NCBI GenBank assembly: GCA_001772615.1
Contig: MEUZ01000003.1
Location: 248,001-312,000 of the forward strand
Length of the DNA stretch: 64,000 nt
From: a candidate division WWE3 bacterium RIFCSPHIGHO2_01_FULL_40_23
Lineage (GTDB): Bacteria; Patescibacteria; WWE3; UBA101185; 2-01-FULL-41-18
Direction: 5' to 3'
The first letter of the stretch is position 1. Every line of letters begins with the position of its first letter. A program made the position numbers and the translations under genes. This document shows positions 44,929 to 53,057 of the stretch, in pieces. The notes below the pieces were generated by a model that was not told where the DNA came from, did no database searches, and saw nothing but the letters and a program-made list of their open reading frames with translations.

Positions 44929-45240
44929 TCAAGAAGGCTCGTCAAACTTACTTCGTTGATAATTTGGGATAATTAACCTTTTAGAACTCTTTTTTAATAC
45001 GGCCCAGTTTAAAGCATTCACAACCGCAGCCGAAGCTTTTAATCCCGTAAAAGAACCCGGACCTTCATTCATCTCAAAAGAAGTGATATCGATAACTTCA
45101 AGTTTATTTTTTCTAAAAAGTTTCTCAAGAGATGAAACTACATCAATACTCCCCAAGATTTCATCCAAAACCTTATTATCTTTATACAAGATCACTTTAT
45201 CATTTCCTCTTTCAGTACAATCAATGTAAATCCGATACAT
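44929..45240 (-). CDS. tsaB: short TsaB-like protein (t6A synthesis), N-terminal half only
   Basis: TsaB partners TsaD in making N6-threonylcarbamoyladenosine at tRNA position 37. This 103-aa product has the N-terminal half of the ASKHA fold: an initial YRIYIDCTERGNDKV strand pair and the family hallmark NEGPGSFTGLKASAAVVNAL (about residues 58-77). Bacterial TsaB is normally about 220 aa, so the second lobe is missing. The C-terminal residues after PNYQRSKF run to the edge of a palindromic element. Either this is a short functional form, as known for several reduced genomes, or a truncation. The gene overlaps tsaE by 20 nt, and the adjacency to tsaE supports the assignment. Confidence 0.82.
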   Translation of the reverse strand: MYRIYIDCTERGNDKVILYKDNKVLDEILGSIDVVSSLEKLFRKNKLEVIDITSFEMNEGPGSFTGLKASAAVVNALNWAVLKKSSKRLIIPNYQRSKFDEPS

Positions 45241-45658
45241 TTATCCTCCTTTTGTTTTTTCCCATAACTTCAAATTCAACTTTTATGAAGCCTCTTGGTA
45301 AATAACTCTCAATTAGTTTGGGCCACTCAATCACCATAACCGAATCCCTGCTCCCGATTACATCCAAAACCCCAAGGTTTAAAATCTCCGAAGCCTCCGT
45401 AATCCTGTATAGATCCACATGATTAATAACACTAATTCTTTCTTTCTTGCTAACGTTTTTGTAATGTCGCATAAGAACGAAGGTTGGGCTTATCACGGAA
45501 GCTTTTATTCCGAAAGCCTTAACAAGCCCTTTAACAAAAGTCGTTTTTCCGGAGCCAAGATCTCCATATAAAGTTAAGACTTCCCCACCCTTTAAAGATG
45601 AAGCTATTCTAAAAGCCAGCTTTTCAGTTTCGCTGGAAGAATTGGAAATAATTTCCAT
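45221..45658 (-). CDS. tsaE: tRNA threonylcarbamoyladenosine biosynthesis ATPase TsaE
   Basis: P-loop ATPase that resets the TsaB-TsaD complex during t6A synthesis. Walker A is GDLGSGKTT (residues 32-40), followed by FVKGLVKAFG, the switch region SPTFVLMRHY, the HVDLYRI motif and Walker-B-like VMVIEWPKLIE. At 145 aa it is of normal length. The start MEIISNSSSETEKLA matches the family N terminus, which implies a real 55-nt overlap with the end of the upstream VanZ-like gene. Confidence 0.95.
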   Translation of the reverse strand: MEIISNSSSETEKLAFRIASSLKGGEVLTLYGDLGSGKTTFVKGLVKAFGIKASVISPTFVLMRHYKNVSKKERISVINHVDLYRITEASEILNLGVLDVIGSRDSVMVIEWPKLIESYLPRGFIKVEFEVMGKNKRRINVSDLH

Positions 45659-45981
45659 AAAATAAACCCCGTTGTTAAACTTGCAATACTATCTATTAGA
45701 ACGTCACTCACTTTGCCAGTTCTTGTCGGAGTGAGGTTTTGGTGAAGTTCGTCAGTCAGTGCAAAAATAACGGCAAGACCCGCAGATACAAAAGCGTTTT
45801 TGCTTCCTCTGTAATAAGTTAAAACAAGAATGGAGTATTCAATAACATGAAGCGTTTTTCTTATTAAAAAGTCAGCTCCTTTGGTTTTCGCAAAATCAGC
45901 CCCTGGAAGAGATGAGAGAACAAAGATAAAAACACTCCAGAAAATTGCGGGAAGCCATAATCTCACGAACTTAGCATTCAC
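45604..45981 (-). CDS. VanZ-like membrane protein
   Basis: 125 aa, four hydrophobic helices. The VanZ signature is present: LPAIFWSVFIFVLSSLPG near the N terminus, the conserved RKTLHVIEYSIL helix and the TDELHQNLTPTRTGKVSDVLIDSIAS motif, where the acidic/His cluster is typical. The family is linked to low-level teicoplanin resistance and is often found near wall genes; its biochemical role is not established. It lies between the M23 hydrolase (15 nt upstream) and tsaE (55-nt overlap). Confidence 0.88.
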   Translation of the reverse strand: MNAKFVRLWLPAIFWSVFIFVLSSLPGADFAKTKGADFLIRKTLHVIEYSILVLTYYRGSKNAFVSAGLAVIFALTDELHQNLTPTRTGKVSDVLIDSIASLTTGFILWKLFPILPAKLKSWLLE

Positions 45982-45996
45982 CCCGCCATTCTACCA

Positions 45997-47217
45997 TCAG
46001 CGGATGTGGAAGTAATAACTTATAACACCACCTCCATGCTCAATGGCCGCGTAATTCATGGAGGAGCCGTAACAGCCCGCAGTGCCCTTTACAATCCTTC
46101 CGTCATCAGGAGCGTATATATAAGTGTTTGAAGAAACCATGTCTATTCCCGTATGCTTTCCGCCCGAATATCTCCATGACCACGGCGTTTTTCCATAGCG
46201 CTGTGTAACTTCCGCGTTTTTCATAGGCCATTCCCATTTGCCTGATCCTATCGTTTTGTATCCGCTTGAATAATCATCAACATAAACGCTTTTTGACTTT
46301 AAGTAACTTTCCGCGTTTACAACGGAGCCGTTTTTCCTGACTTCAAAATGAAGATGCGCCCCCGTTGAGCAGTTTGGATAACCACTGTTTCCCATCACGG
46401 CTATTACGTCACCTTTATCAACTTTGGAGCCATTAGCAAAATTTACACTTTTAACCGCGCCTTCTATCGCATCTAGCTCCGCCTTGGCCTTACTTAAAAG
46501 TTCCTGGTAAGTTGCCTCGTCTCCTCTCGTCTGCGCCAAAAGTGAATCTTTTTCGCGCTTTTGCACACTAAGCGAAGCATTATAACCCTCAAGATTAGCT
46601 CTTTCAATTTCTATCTTTTTCTTAACCTCTTCAACCTTAGTCTTCTTTTCCTCAAGGGTTGTCTTTTGGATTTCATAGTTGGTTTTGGTATCTTTAAGCT
46701 GATTAATCAACCTTTTATCATTCTTTTCTATAACTTTTATATACTGGGCTTTTAACACAAAATCGTTTACGTCAAGATTAAAAAAATACTCAAGCGGTGA
46801 AATCGTTTCAAGCTTGTATCTTGATTTAATCCTTTCATTAAAAAGAAGCGACTGGTAATTCATCGCGATTCTTAACTTTTCTATCCTCTCTCCTATTTCT
46901 CCAATTGATTCTTCAAGACTTTTAAGTTCACTCTCCCTAAGCAAAATATTCTTATTCGCTTCTTGAATTTTAAGAAGAATTAAATTTATCTGATCATCAA
47001 GGGAACTAATCTGATTCTGAAGAGTTTTTTCTTTTCCCTGCAGGTCTTTAATTTTTTTCTCATACTCTTTTATTTTTTTCTTAAGATCATCCGTATCGTC
47101 GTCATCACTGCTTTGCCCAATCGCGTGATACTTAACATCATGAGCAGAAACTTTCCAAAAGCCAAAGTTAAATATTAGAAAAAGAAAAACAGGAATGAAA
47201 ACCGATTTTTTTAGCAT
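45997..47217 (-). CDS. EnvC-like M23 peptidoglycan hydrolase with permuted catalytic domain
   Basis: Secreted wall hydrolase or activator, 406 aa. A signal peptide (about residues 4-25) is followed by long coiled coils (about 40-130 and 165-255), as in EnvC/PcsB proteins regulated by FtsEX, and then the LytM/M23 domain. The order of motifs is unusual: the lipoyl-like strand KVDKGDVIAVMGNSGY and His288-Leu-His290 (HLHFEV) come first, and only then TQRYGKTP with His355 and Asp359 (HTGID). The chain ends right after the strand carrying the catalytic-type His404 (YYFHIR). In canonical M23 enzymes the HxxxD part precedes HLH. All zinc ligands are present, so this is a circular permutation, not decay. 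FtsX and FtsE are encoded directly upstream. Confidence 0.9.
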   Translation of the reverse strand: MLKKSVFIPVFLFLIFNFGFWKVSAHDVKYHAIGQSSDDDDTDDLKKKIKEYEKKIKDLQGKEKTLQNQISSLDDQINLILLKIQEANKNILLRESELKSLEESIGEIGERIEKLRIAMNYQSLLFNERIKSRYKLETISPLEYFFNLDVNDFVLKAQYIKVIEKNDKRLINQLKDTKTNYEIQKTTLEEKKTKVEEVKKKIEIERANLEGYNASLSVQKREKDSLLAQTRGDEATYQELLSKAKAELDAIEGAVKSVNFANGSKVDKGDVIAVMGNSGYPNCSTGAHLHFEVRKNGSVVNAESYLKSKSVYVDDYSSGYKTIGSGKWEWPMKNAEVTQRYGKTPWSWRYSGGKHTGIDMVSSNTYIYAPDDGRIVKGTAGCYGSSMNYAAIEHGGGVISYYFHIR

Positions 47218-47222
47218 AAGGG

Positions 47223-48101
47223 TTAATATTTAAGATATTTTCTGATAGCAAGGGCGCTTCCTATATACCCAAGGGCAATTCCGAAGATAAGCTCAATAAA
47301 AAGCATTGAGAAAAGCACTGTTGCATTAAGATTTATAGTTCCGGCGCTTCTAAACAAAGAGTTTAAAATAGGAACTATAAAAGGGAGCGCTATAAAAATA
47401 ATTACAGTTGAGATAAAGGCCGCTGTAATACCGTAAAAAACACCCTGAAGAATTAGAGGGCCTTTTACATATTTATCGGTTGCTCCCACAAGCTTTAAAA
47501 TTTCAACCTCAAGGCCTTTACCATGTATTGTTATCCCAATTGTCATTAAAACGGTTGAAATAGAAACAAGAAAAAGCACCGATAAATAAACAAGAGAAGA
47601 AACTCTGACAATTGTCACCCATTTCTTAAACTTATCAATTACATCTTTGTAAAATCGTACGTCATCAACATTTTCCATTTTAGAAAATTCATCGGCTAAA
47701 GGGGAAAGCTGTGAAAGCTCTTTGGCTTTTATTTCCAGACTCGCGGGAAGCGGATTTGTCGTAACCGATTCAAGAAGTGCAGGCTGATCTTTTGATATTT
47801 CAGTAAAGATTTTTAATGCGTCTTCTTTTGAAACATACCTAACTGATTGGACTCTTTCATCCTTTTCATATTTTTCTTTAAGCTTTAATATATCCTCTCT
47901 TGCCATTACATCCGAAAAAAACACGCTTATTTGGGCTTTGTCGGAAAGATAATTAAGAGCTTTATGCGAAAAATACAAGGATAGAACAAAAAGATTTAAT
48001 GAGAGAAATGTTATCGTAAGCATTGCAACTGCGCTTGCCGCGATATAAGGCTCCCTTGATAAATTGCTTTTTAAAACTTTTATAGTTCTGTCAAACTTCA
48101 T
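47223..48101 (-). CDS. ftsX: cell-division protein FtsX
   Basis: Permease-like subunit of the FtsEX division complex, 292 aa. An N-terminal cytoplasmic segment and TM1 (about residues 20-45) precede the extracellular domain (about 48-165) that contacts wall hydrolases (ISVFFSDVMAREDI, MENVDDVRFYKDVIDKFKKW). Three C-terminal helices follow, with VEILKLVGATDKYVKGPLILQG between TM2 and TM3, the classic FtsX motif. It transmits the FtsE ATPase cycle to an extracellular hydrolase; the M23 protein encoded 5 nt downstream is the evident client. It overlaps ftsE by 11 nt. Confidence 0.95.
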   Translation of the reverse strand: MKFDRTIKVLKSNLSREPYIAASAVAMLTITFLSLNLFVLSLYFSHKALNYLSDKAQISVFFSDVMAREDILKLKEKYEKDERVQSVRYVSKEDALKIFTEISKDQPALLESVTTNPLPASLEIKAKELSQLSPLADEFSKMENVDDVRFYKDVIDKFKKWVTIVRVSSLVYLSVLFLVSISTVLMTIGITIHGKGLEVEILKLVGATDKYVKGPLILQGVFYGITAAFISTVIIFIALPFIVPILNSLFRSAGTINLNATVLFSMLFIELIFGIALGYIGSALAIRKYLKY

Positions 48102-48771
48102 ATCTGCCTACTTTTTCATCTTTTACTATTTTTCCATCATGCATTAAAACAACCCGCCTTTTCATTCTGTTTACTATTCCTACCTCATGGGTTGCCATAA
48201 TAACGGTTGTCCCTAGTGTATTTATTTTCTCAAGAAGATGAACCACTTCATCGCTTGCGACAGGATCAATATTTCCGGTTGGCTCATCCGCAATTAAGAC
48301 TTTAGGTTCATGCGCGAGAGCTCGCGCGATAGCAAGCCTTTGCTTTTCACCCCCCGAAAGCTGATAAGGAAAACATTCCGACTTATTTAAAAGACTTACA
48401 AGATTTAAAACATTTGGAACAACCTGCTTGATTTCTCCTTCCGGCCTCTCAACAACTTCAAGCGAAACGGCAACATTTTCAAAAACCGTTTTTGAATCAA
48501 GAAGCTTAAAATCCTGAAACACAACTCCTATTTTTCTTCGGAGTGAAGGAAGGAGATTCTTTTTAACTTTTGTAACATCAGTATCTTCAAAAAAAATAGA
48601 TCCCGTTGTAGGAAGCTCTTCCCTTATTAAAAGCTTAACAAGGGTGGTCTTTCCGGCGCCGCTTGGACCGACTATAAATACAAACTCTTTAGGCAAAATG
48701 ACTAAATTTACCCCCTCCAGTACCTGGGTGCCGTTTTCATATGATTTTGAAACATCTTCAAACTTTATCAT
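48091..48771 (-). CDS. ftsE: cell-division ATP-binding protein FtsE
   Basis: ABC-type ATPase that drives FtsX, 226 aa. Walker A is GPSGAGKTT (residues 35-43), Q-loop VVFQDFKLL, signature LSGGEKQRLAIARAL, Walker B VLIADEPTGNIDP with a normal D-loop Asp, and switch His in MATHEVGIV. The N terminus MIKFEDVSKSYENG and TVFENVAVSLEV are typical of FtsE. Its start overlaps the upstream OB-fold gene stop by 4 nt and its end overlaps ftsX by 11 nt, giving tight translational coupling of the division module. Confidence 0.96.
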   Translation of the reverse strand: MIKFEDVSKSYENGTQVLEGVNLVILPKEFVFIVGPSGAGKTTLVKLLIREELPTTGSIFFEDTDVTKVKKNLLPSLRRKIGVVFQDFKLLDSKTVFENVAVSLEVVERPEGEIKQVVPNVLNLVSLLNKSECFPYQLSGGEKQRLAIARALAHEPKVLIADEPTGNIDPVASDEVVHLLEKINTLGTTVIMATHEVGIVNRMKRRVVLMHDGKIVKDEKVGRYEV

Positions 48772-49196
48772 TTTCCGAAAATAACTTTGTCAACAAGTAA
48801 AACATCTTCTTTTCCATCAGCTGTTTTTGAAAGCTTTCCCTGTAATTTCACGGTTGCTCCTTCAATTACTTTAAGTTTGTCATCTGTTGCGGAAAGGAGG
48901 ATAACAGCCTTTCCGGAGGAATCTAAAAGCTTATATGAAATATTATCATTCGGATGAAGTGACGGATCGCTGTAAACAACCTTTCCGCTCATTTCAACGA
49001 CTTTCTCAACAGGTTTTTGATTGCCTTCAGTTACTATTATGGTTTCTCCCCCTCTGTTATCAAAAAGGATAGGGATTTGACCTATAGCTACACCAAGCGA
49101 CAAAAAGATGATAAAAAAAGCAACCAGAAGCGCTATTAATCTTTTGCCCTGGAACTTTTCAAAGTAATTATAAAGACGCGAAGCGTATGGCAGCAC
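48768..49196 (-). CDS. membrane-anchored OB-fold-like protein of unknown function
   Basis: 142 aa. One membrane helix (about residues 18-40) is followed by an extracytoplasmic domain of five short strands (VVEMSGKVVYSD, ISYKLLDSSGKAVILLSA, LKVIEGATVKLQGKLSK, EDVLLVDKVIFGK), the pattern of a small OB fold. No family is recognised. It sits between prfB and ftsE, overlapping ftsE by 4 nt, so it may be an accessory of the FtsEX-hydrolase machinery. There is no Cys or His cluster. Confidence 0.72.
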   Translation of the reverse strand: MLPYASRLYNYFEKFQGKRLIALLVAFFIIFLSLGVAIGQIPILFDNRGGETIIVTEGNQKPVEKVVEMSGKVVYSDPSLHPNDNISYKLLDSSGKAVILLSATDDKLKVIEGATVKLQGKLSKTADGKEDVLLVDKVIFGK

Positions 49197-49208
49197 GGAA
49201 AGATTATA

Positions 49209-50210
49209 CTAAAGTTTAATCTCCGCCTCAATGAAATCGTCCAAATTCCCATCAAGAACGGCTTCAGGATTTGTAGACTCAAAGTTCGTCCTCAAATCCT
49301 TGACGAGCTTATAAGGCTGAAGAACATAGCTTCTTATCTGATTTCCCCAACCGGCGCTTTTATGTTCGCCTTTTAAAGCTTTCTTTTCAAGAGAAAGCTT
49401 TTCTTCCTCCACTGCGTAAAGCTTTCCCCTTAAAACCCTTAATGCAAGTTCTCTGTTTCTCCCCTGATACCTTTCTGTCTGGCATTCAACCACAATTCCA
49501 GTTGGCTTATGCCTAAGCCTAACTGCGGTTGAGACTTTATTAACATTTTGCCCTCCGTGTCCTGATGAATGTATGGCCTCAAACTCCAAATCTTCCGGCT
49601 TAATGTCAACTTCTATATCTTCGTTTATTACCGGAAGTACCTCAACCAAAGCAAAAGATGTCTGCCTTAAGTTATTCGCATTAAAAGGGGAGAGCCTAAC
49701 GAGCCTGTGCGTTCCTGCTTCTTTCTTTAAATATCCATAGGCATATTCCCCGTCTACCTCATACGTAATGGATTTAACACCCACTTCTTCGCCCGGAGTT
49801 TTGTCAATTTCCATTACCGAAAAACCTTTTGCCTCGGCATATCTCAAATACATTCTCAAAAGGGTAGACGCCCAGTCGCACGCTTCCGTACCCCCCTGTC
49901 CCGCGTGTATTGATAAAATTGCACTCTCTTTATCATATTTCCCAGAAAGAAAAGCCTTAATTTCAAGCTTTTTTAATAAACTTTCAAGCTCAACTTCTTC
50001 TTCCGATTCAAGATAAAGCTCAATCAGATCCACATCTTCAAGCTCTTTTTTAAGGCTTGATAGCTCCTGCATTAAAACCTGCCCCTTTTTAAAATCTTTC
50101 CATAAATCTTCCGAGGAAGCCTTTTTTGAAAGCTCTTCAAGCCTTTTTTTCTTTTCGGAAACGCCAAGTTTGCTCTTTAATTTTTCAAATCTTTCCCTTT
50201 GCTCATTCAT
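49209..50210 (-). CDS. prfB: peptide chain release factor 2
   Basis: Recognises UGA and UAA stops and triggers peptide release. In the 333-aa form, the tripeptide anticodon SPF is at residues 174-176 (VRLSPFNANNLRQTSF), which identifies RF2 rather than RF1, and the catalytic GGQ is at 219-221 (SSGHGGQNVNK). The frame extends to 50276, but MNEQRERFEKL at 50210 fits the family better and has a -10 box (TACAAT) 6 nt upstream. There is no sign of the +1 programmed frameshift used by E. coli prfB. It is the first gene of an eight-gene minus-strand run to tsaB. Its presence shows that UGA is a stop codon here. Confidence 0.95.
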   Translation of the reverse strand: MNEQRERFEKLKSKLGVSEKKKRLEELSKKASSEDLWKDFKKGQVLMQELSSLKKELEDVDLIELYLESEEEVELESLLKKLEIKAFLSGKYDKESAILSIHAGQGGTEACDWASTLLRMYLRYAEAKGFSVMEIDKTPGEEVGVKSITYEVDGEYAYGYLKKEAGTHRLVRLSPFNANNLRQTSFALVEVLPVINEDIEVDIKPEDLEFEAIHSSGHGGQNVNKVSTAVRLRHKPTGIVVECQTERYQGRNRELALRVLRGKLYAVEEEKLSLEKKALKGEHKSAGWGNQIRSYVLQPYKLVKDLRTNFESTNPEAVLDGNLDDFIEAEIKL

Positions 50211-50216
50211 AGGAAG

Positions 50217-50245
50217 ATTGTATAGGGACACGGCCCTCCCCGCAA
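50217..50245 (-). promoter_or_regulatory. promoter of prfB-ftsEX-tsaB gene run
   Basis: On the minus strand TTGCGG (50245-50240) and TACAAT (50222-50217) are 17 nt apart, and the -10 ends 6 nt before the ATG at 50210. This fits a leaderless start. Confidence 0.55.
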
Positions 50246-50282
50246 ACAACCCCTCATCTGTCTCAACCGGATGCATGGGTGG

Positions 50283-50288
50283 TAAAAT
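50283..50288 (+). promoter_or_regulatory. -10 box TAAAAT of the ABC exporter gene
   Basis: TAAAAT ends 8 nt before the ATG at 50297; no Shine-Dalgarno is present. It is divergent from the prfB promoter, with about 60 nt between the two -10 boxes. Confidence 0.45.
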
Positions 50289-50296
50289 AAAACATT

Positions 50297-52120
50297 ATGA
50301 ATGAGGAAGTGAGCCCAGAAAATAAAGAGATACAGTTTCGTGAATTTATTAATATAGCAAAATGGTGCGTAAAGCTTATCTTTAAGAATGAGCCATGGGC
50401 ACTTTCCTTGATGGTCATCGGAACAGTCCTGATACAGCTAAGGGGGATTGTTTACAGCTATCTTTTCTCAAAAATGCTTGACGCTCTAATAAAAACTGCT
50501 CAAACTCCAAACGCGAATGTAATGTCACTTTACCCTTATCTTGGCGTCTTGTTTGCGTACTACATCTTGTCTAACATAATTTTCTTTATCAGAAACGTAG
50601 CAAGAACAACTTTAAATACTCGAAGCAGACCCAAAATGAGGCGGGAACTTTTTGATAAGCTCCATTCTCTTGGAATTCAGACTCTTGAAGATCCCGAGGT
50701 AAATAATAAAATCCACAGAGCTGATGAAAGTCTAACAGATATAGTACCCTTCCTCCAGCAGACTGTGGACCTCGTAGCATCTTTCATAAAAATGACCGTC
50801 AGCGCGATCATTATATTTAGATTCCTCCCCCAGCTTATCATTTTGATCTTTATCGCTCATATTCCTTACTTTTTTAATGACAGAAGATTCAGGGGCTTAC
50901 TTTGGAAATTCTCGCTTGACACAACAGAAGGGCAAAGGAGAGCGGGGTGGAGCTCCGGCTATTTAATATCTTCATCGTCTCTACATGAGGTTTACATAAA
51001 TGGAGCTTTTAAATTCTTATCTGAAAAGTATTTGAACTTTCACAACTGGTTCTCCAGTGAAAGGATAAAGCTTCAAAAAAAATGGCTTTCATCAACCTAT
51101 TCTTCAAGTCTGCTTGCAGACCTGGTTGTTCTTTCGGGGTACATAAGACTTTTTGGGAATTTCATAAGAAAACAGATTTCAATAGGAGATGTTGCTTTCC
51201 AGGGAAATATGATTTCAAGCCTATCGGATTCAATAATAGATGTTTTAAATATGACAAATGAACTCATGGGGTTATCTCTTAGATTAAGGGACACATACTC
51301 ACTGTTTCAAACACGGTCAGGTTTTACTGATGGAGAAAACATTCTTCCAAAACTTGAAAGTGGACCAGAGATTGAGTTTAAGAATGTAAAGTTTAAATAC
51401 CCCAAGTCCGAAAAGCATATATTTGAAAACCTAAACTTAACGATTAAACCCAATGAAAAAATAGCAATAGTCGGGCATAACGGAGCGGGAAAAACCACTC
51501 TCATAAAGCTTATTTGCAGATTTTATCAAGTGGAAGAAGGGAGTATACAAATTAATGGTATAAATATTAATGACATAAGCACAGAAAGCCTTTACAAAAA
51601 TCTTGGAGTCCTCTTCCAGGATTACAACAACTATTCCCACTTAACGGTTAAAGAAAATATTTACATTGGAAATACAAATGATCCCATTAATGATACAGCG
51701 GTAAGGCTTGCCGCAATGAATGCCGACGCATCCGAATTCATAGAAGAGTTCCCTAATAAATTTGATCAGATTTTAAGTGAGAAGTTTAAAGGTGGGACAA
51801 GACCAAGCACTGGCCAGTGGCAAAAAATTGCCATTGCAAGATTTTTTTACAGAAACGCGCCTCTTGTAATTTTTGATGAGCCCACGGCATCAATTGATGC
51901 GGTTTCGGAGTACAACATATTTAATAAGATTTATGAGTTTTTTAAGGGTAAAACAGTGATTATTATTTCACACAGATTTTCAACCGTGAGAAATGCGGAT
52001 CGGATCATAGTTTTAGACAAGGGCGAGATTATTGAAGAAGGATCACACACACAGTTAATGAACAAAAACGGCCACTACGCTAAAGCCTTTTTACTTCAGG
52101 CAGAAGGCTACTCCCAGTAA
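50297..52120 (+). CDS. ABC exporter, fused membrane and ATPase domains
   Basis: Half-transporter of the ABCB/MsbA type, 607 aa, working as a dimer. Six membrane helices lie in residues 35-345. The NBD begins near 360 with Walker A VGHNGAGKTT (about 391-400), Q-loop LFQDYNNYS, a variant signature RPSTGQWQK in place of LSGGQ, Walker B LVIFDEPTASIDA and switch His IISHRFSTVRNADRIIVLDKGEIIEEG. The STGQWQ signature is common in one exporter subgroup that includes lantibiotic- and lipid-type transporters. It is a single-gene unit with a terminator-free 3' end. The substrate is unknown. Confidence 0.92.
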   Translation: MNEEVSPENKEIQFREFINIAKWCVKLIFKNEPWALSLMVIGTVLIQLRGIVYSYLFSKMLDALIKTAQTPNANVMSLYPYLGVLFAYYILSNIIFFIRNVARTTLNTRSRPKMRRELFDKLHSLGIQTLEDPEVNNKIHRADESLTDIVPFLQQTVDLVASFIKMTVSAIIIFRFLPQLIILIFIAHIPYFFNDRRFRGLLWKFSLDTTEGQRRAGWSSGYLISSSSLHEVYINGAFKFLSEKYLNFHNWFSSERIKLQKKWLSSTYSSSLLADLVVLSGYIRLFGNFIRKQISIGDVAFQGNMISSLSDSIIDVLNMTNELMGLSLRLRDTYSLFQTRSGFTDGENILPKLESGPEIEFKNVKFKYPKSEKHIFENLNLTIKPNEKIAIVGHNGAGKTTLIKLICRFYQVEEGSIQINGININDISTESLYKNLGVLFQDYNNYSHLTVKENIYIGNTNDPINDTAVRLAAMNADASEFIEEFPNKFDQILSEKFKGGTRPSTGQWQKIAIARFFYRNAPLVIFDEPTASIDAVSEYNIFNKIYEFFKGKTVIIISHRFSTVRNADRIIVLDKGEIIEEGSHTQLMNKNGHYAKAFLLQAEGYSQ

Positions 52121-52138
52121 CAACCTCCTATCTCTCAA

Positions 52139-52168
52139 TTGGACACTATAGGCTACTTGAGGTATGAT
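52139..52168 (+). promoter_or_regulatory. sigma70-like promoter of the 70-aa gene
   Basis: TTGGAC (52139-52144) and TATGAT (52163-52168) are spaced by 18 nt. The same -35 hexamer and spacing recur at 61779-61808 before another small membrane protein gene. Confidence 0.65.
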
Positions 52169-52204
52169 ACCTTAAAATAATCAGACCTCATAAGGAGAGG
52201 AAAG

Positions 52205-52417
52205 ATGAAGGGATTTCTCAAATTCCTTGGGGTGTGGGCCATATTTTGGCTCATCACCATTGGAATAGTATTTGGGTACGATGGCAGCCTGCCGATCTCA
52301 GACAAGGTTACCATCGCGGAGAACCTTGGCAGGATCTTGATCTCATACGTCTCCTGGCCTTTCACTTTGGGGATGGTCACAGGGCAGGTGATTAATATCC
52401 TAGTATCAGGTGGTTAA
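52205..52417 (+). CDS. small membrane protein, 70 aa, autonomous unit
   Basis: Two hydrophobic segments: FLKFLGVWAIFWLITIGIVFG (about residues 4-24) and a weaker LISYVSWPFTLGMVTGQVINIL (about 45-66), separated by a polar loop with YDGSLPISDKVTIAENLG. No family is recognised. AAGGAG lies 7 nt before the ATG, with a good promoter upstream and a strong terminator downstream. Codon use is rich in C-ending codons (ATC, ACC, AAC, TTC, TAC), unlike the adjacent exporter gene, which suggests strong expression. Confidence 0.8.
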   Translation: MKGFLKFLGVWAIFWLITIGIVFGYDGSLPISDKVTIAENLGRILISYVSWPFTLGMVTGQVINILVSGG

Positions 52418-52421
52418 CCCA

Positions 52422-52461
52422 AACGGGGAGTTTTTCCAAAGGAAACTCCCCGTTAATTTTT
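52422..52461 (+). terminator. Rho-independent terminator
   Basis: ACGGGGAGTTT (52423-52433) pairs with GAAACTCCCCGT (52442-52453), followed by TAATTTTT. It is a strong stem and T-run ending the 70-aa gene. Confidence 0.88.
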
Positions 52462-52505
52462 CCTAAAACCTCGTTTAAGACCCCCGACTAGATTAGAGAC
52501 TGCAC

Positions 52506-53009
52506 TCAAATAATTCTTTTATTTCCTTTTAGATTCCAGATAATACATGAAGCTTCCCAGAAGATTATGATTGCACACGGAAGGTAAATCAGAAACACAA
52601 GCCCGCGCAAGGTCTGCATAAATGAGACCAGCCTGCCAAGCAGTGGAATCACTATTAATACCTTTCCAATAACCTCCTCCTCTTTTACACTCCAGTCGTC
52701 TACTTCTTTATTCGCGTCACCCTTTGTAAAATAAACATTTCTTCCATCTTCAAAATCCTTTTCTTCAATTCTATGTGAAACAAATTCACCCGTGGCAGGG
52801 CTTTTAAAAGTTACCACATCTTTAGGAAAGTAATTATCAAACCTCACGCTCACTAAAAGCGACCCGGATTTTATAACCGGTTCCATTGAACCAGATCTCA
52901 CAACAAAAAAATTAACATTCTTAAACACCTTTCCGCTTCTTTCCGAGAAAAGTGAAAGAGAAATCAAAAGAAGAATTACTATTAAACATACTTCCAGAAT
53001 CTCCTTCAT
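52506..53009 (-). CDS. sipW: SipW-type (ER-type) signal peptidase I
   Basis: Membrane-bound signal peptidase, 167 aa. An N-terminal helix (about residues 5-22) precedes catalytic Ser41 in RSGSMEP, and the second catalytic residue is His79 in VSHRIEE instead of the Lys of standard bacterial LepB. This Ser/His dyad defines the archaeal/ER-type S26B group to which Bacillus SipW belongs. The FTKGDANKEVDDW motif and a C-terminal helix (about 135-155) complete the fold. The gene directly upstream encodes a TasA/camelysin-like protein, the usual client of SipW. Confidence 0.92.
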   Translation of the reverse strand: MKEILEVCLIVILLLISLSLFSERSGKVFKNVNFFVVRSGSMEPVIKSGSLLVSVRFDNYFPKDVVTFKSPATGEFVSHRIEEKDFEDGRNVYFTKGDANKEVDDWSVKEEEVIGKVLIVIPLLGRLVSFMQTLRGLVFLIYLPCAIIIFWEASCIIWNLKGNKRII

Positions 53010-53057
53010 TTTTACAATTTTTAAACGCTCTTCGGTCTTACCCGAAGCGCAGTTAAA

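Noticed and set aside
50210..50276. Programmed +1 frameshift in prfB
   Set aside because: The RF2 frame is continuous through the region where E. coli shifts; there is no in-frame TGA with CTT and no internal Shine-Dalgarno.
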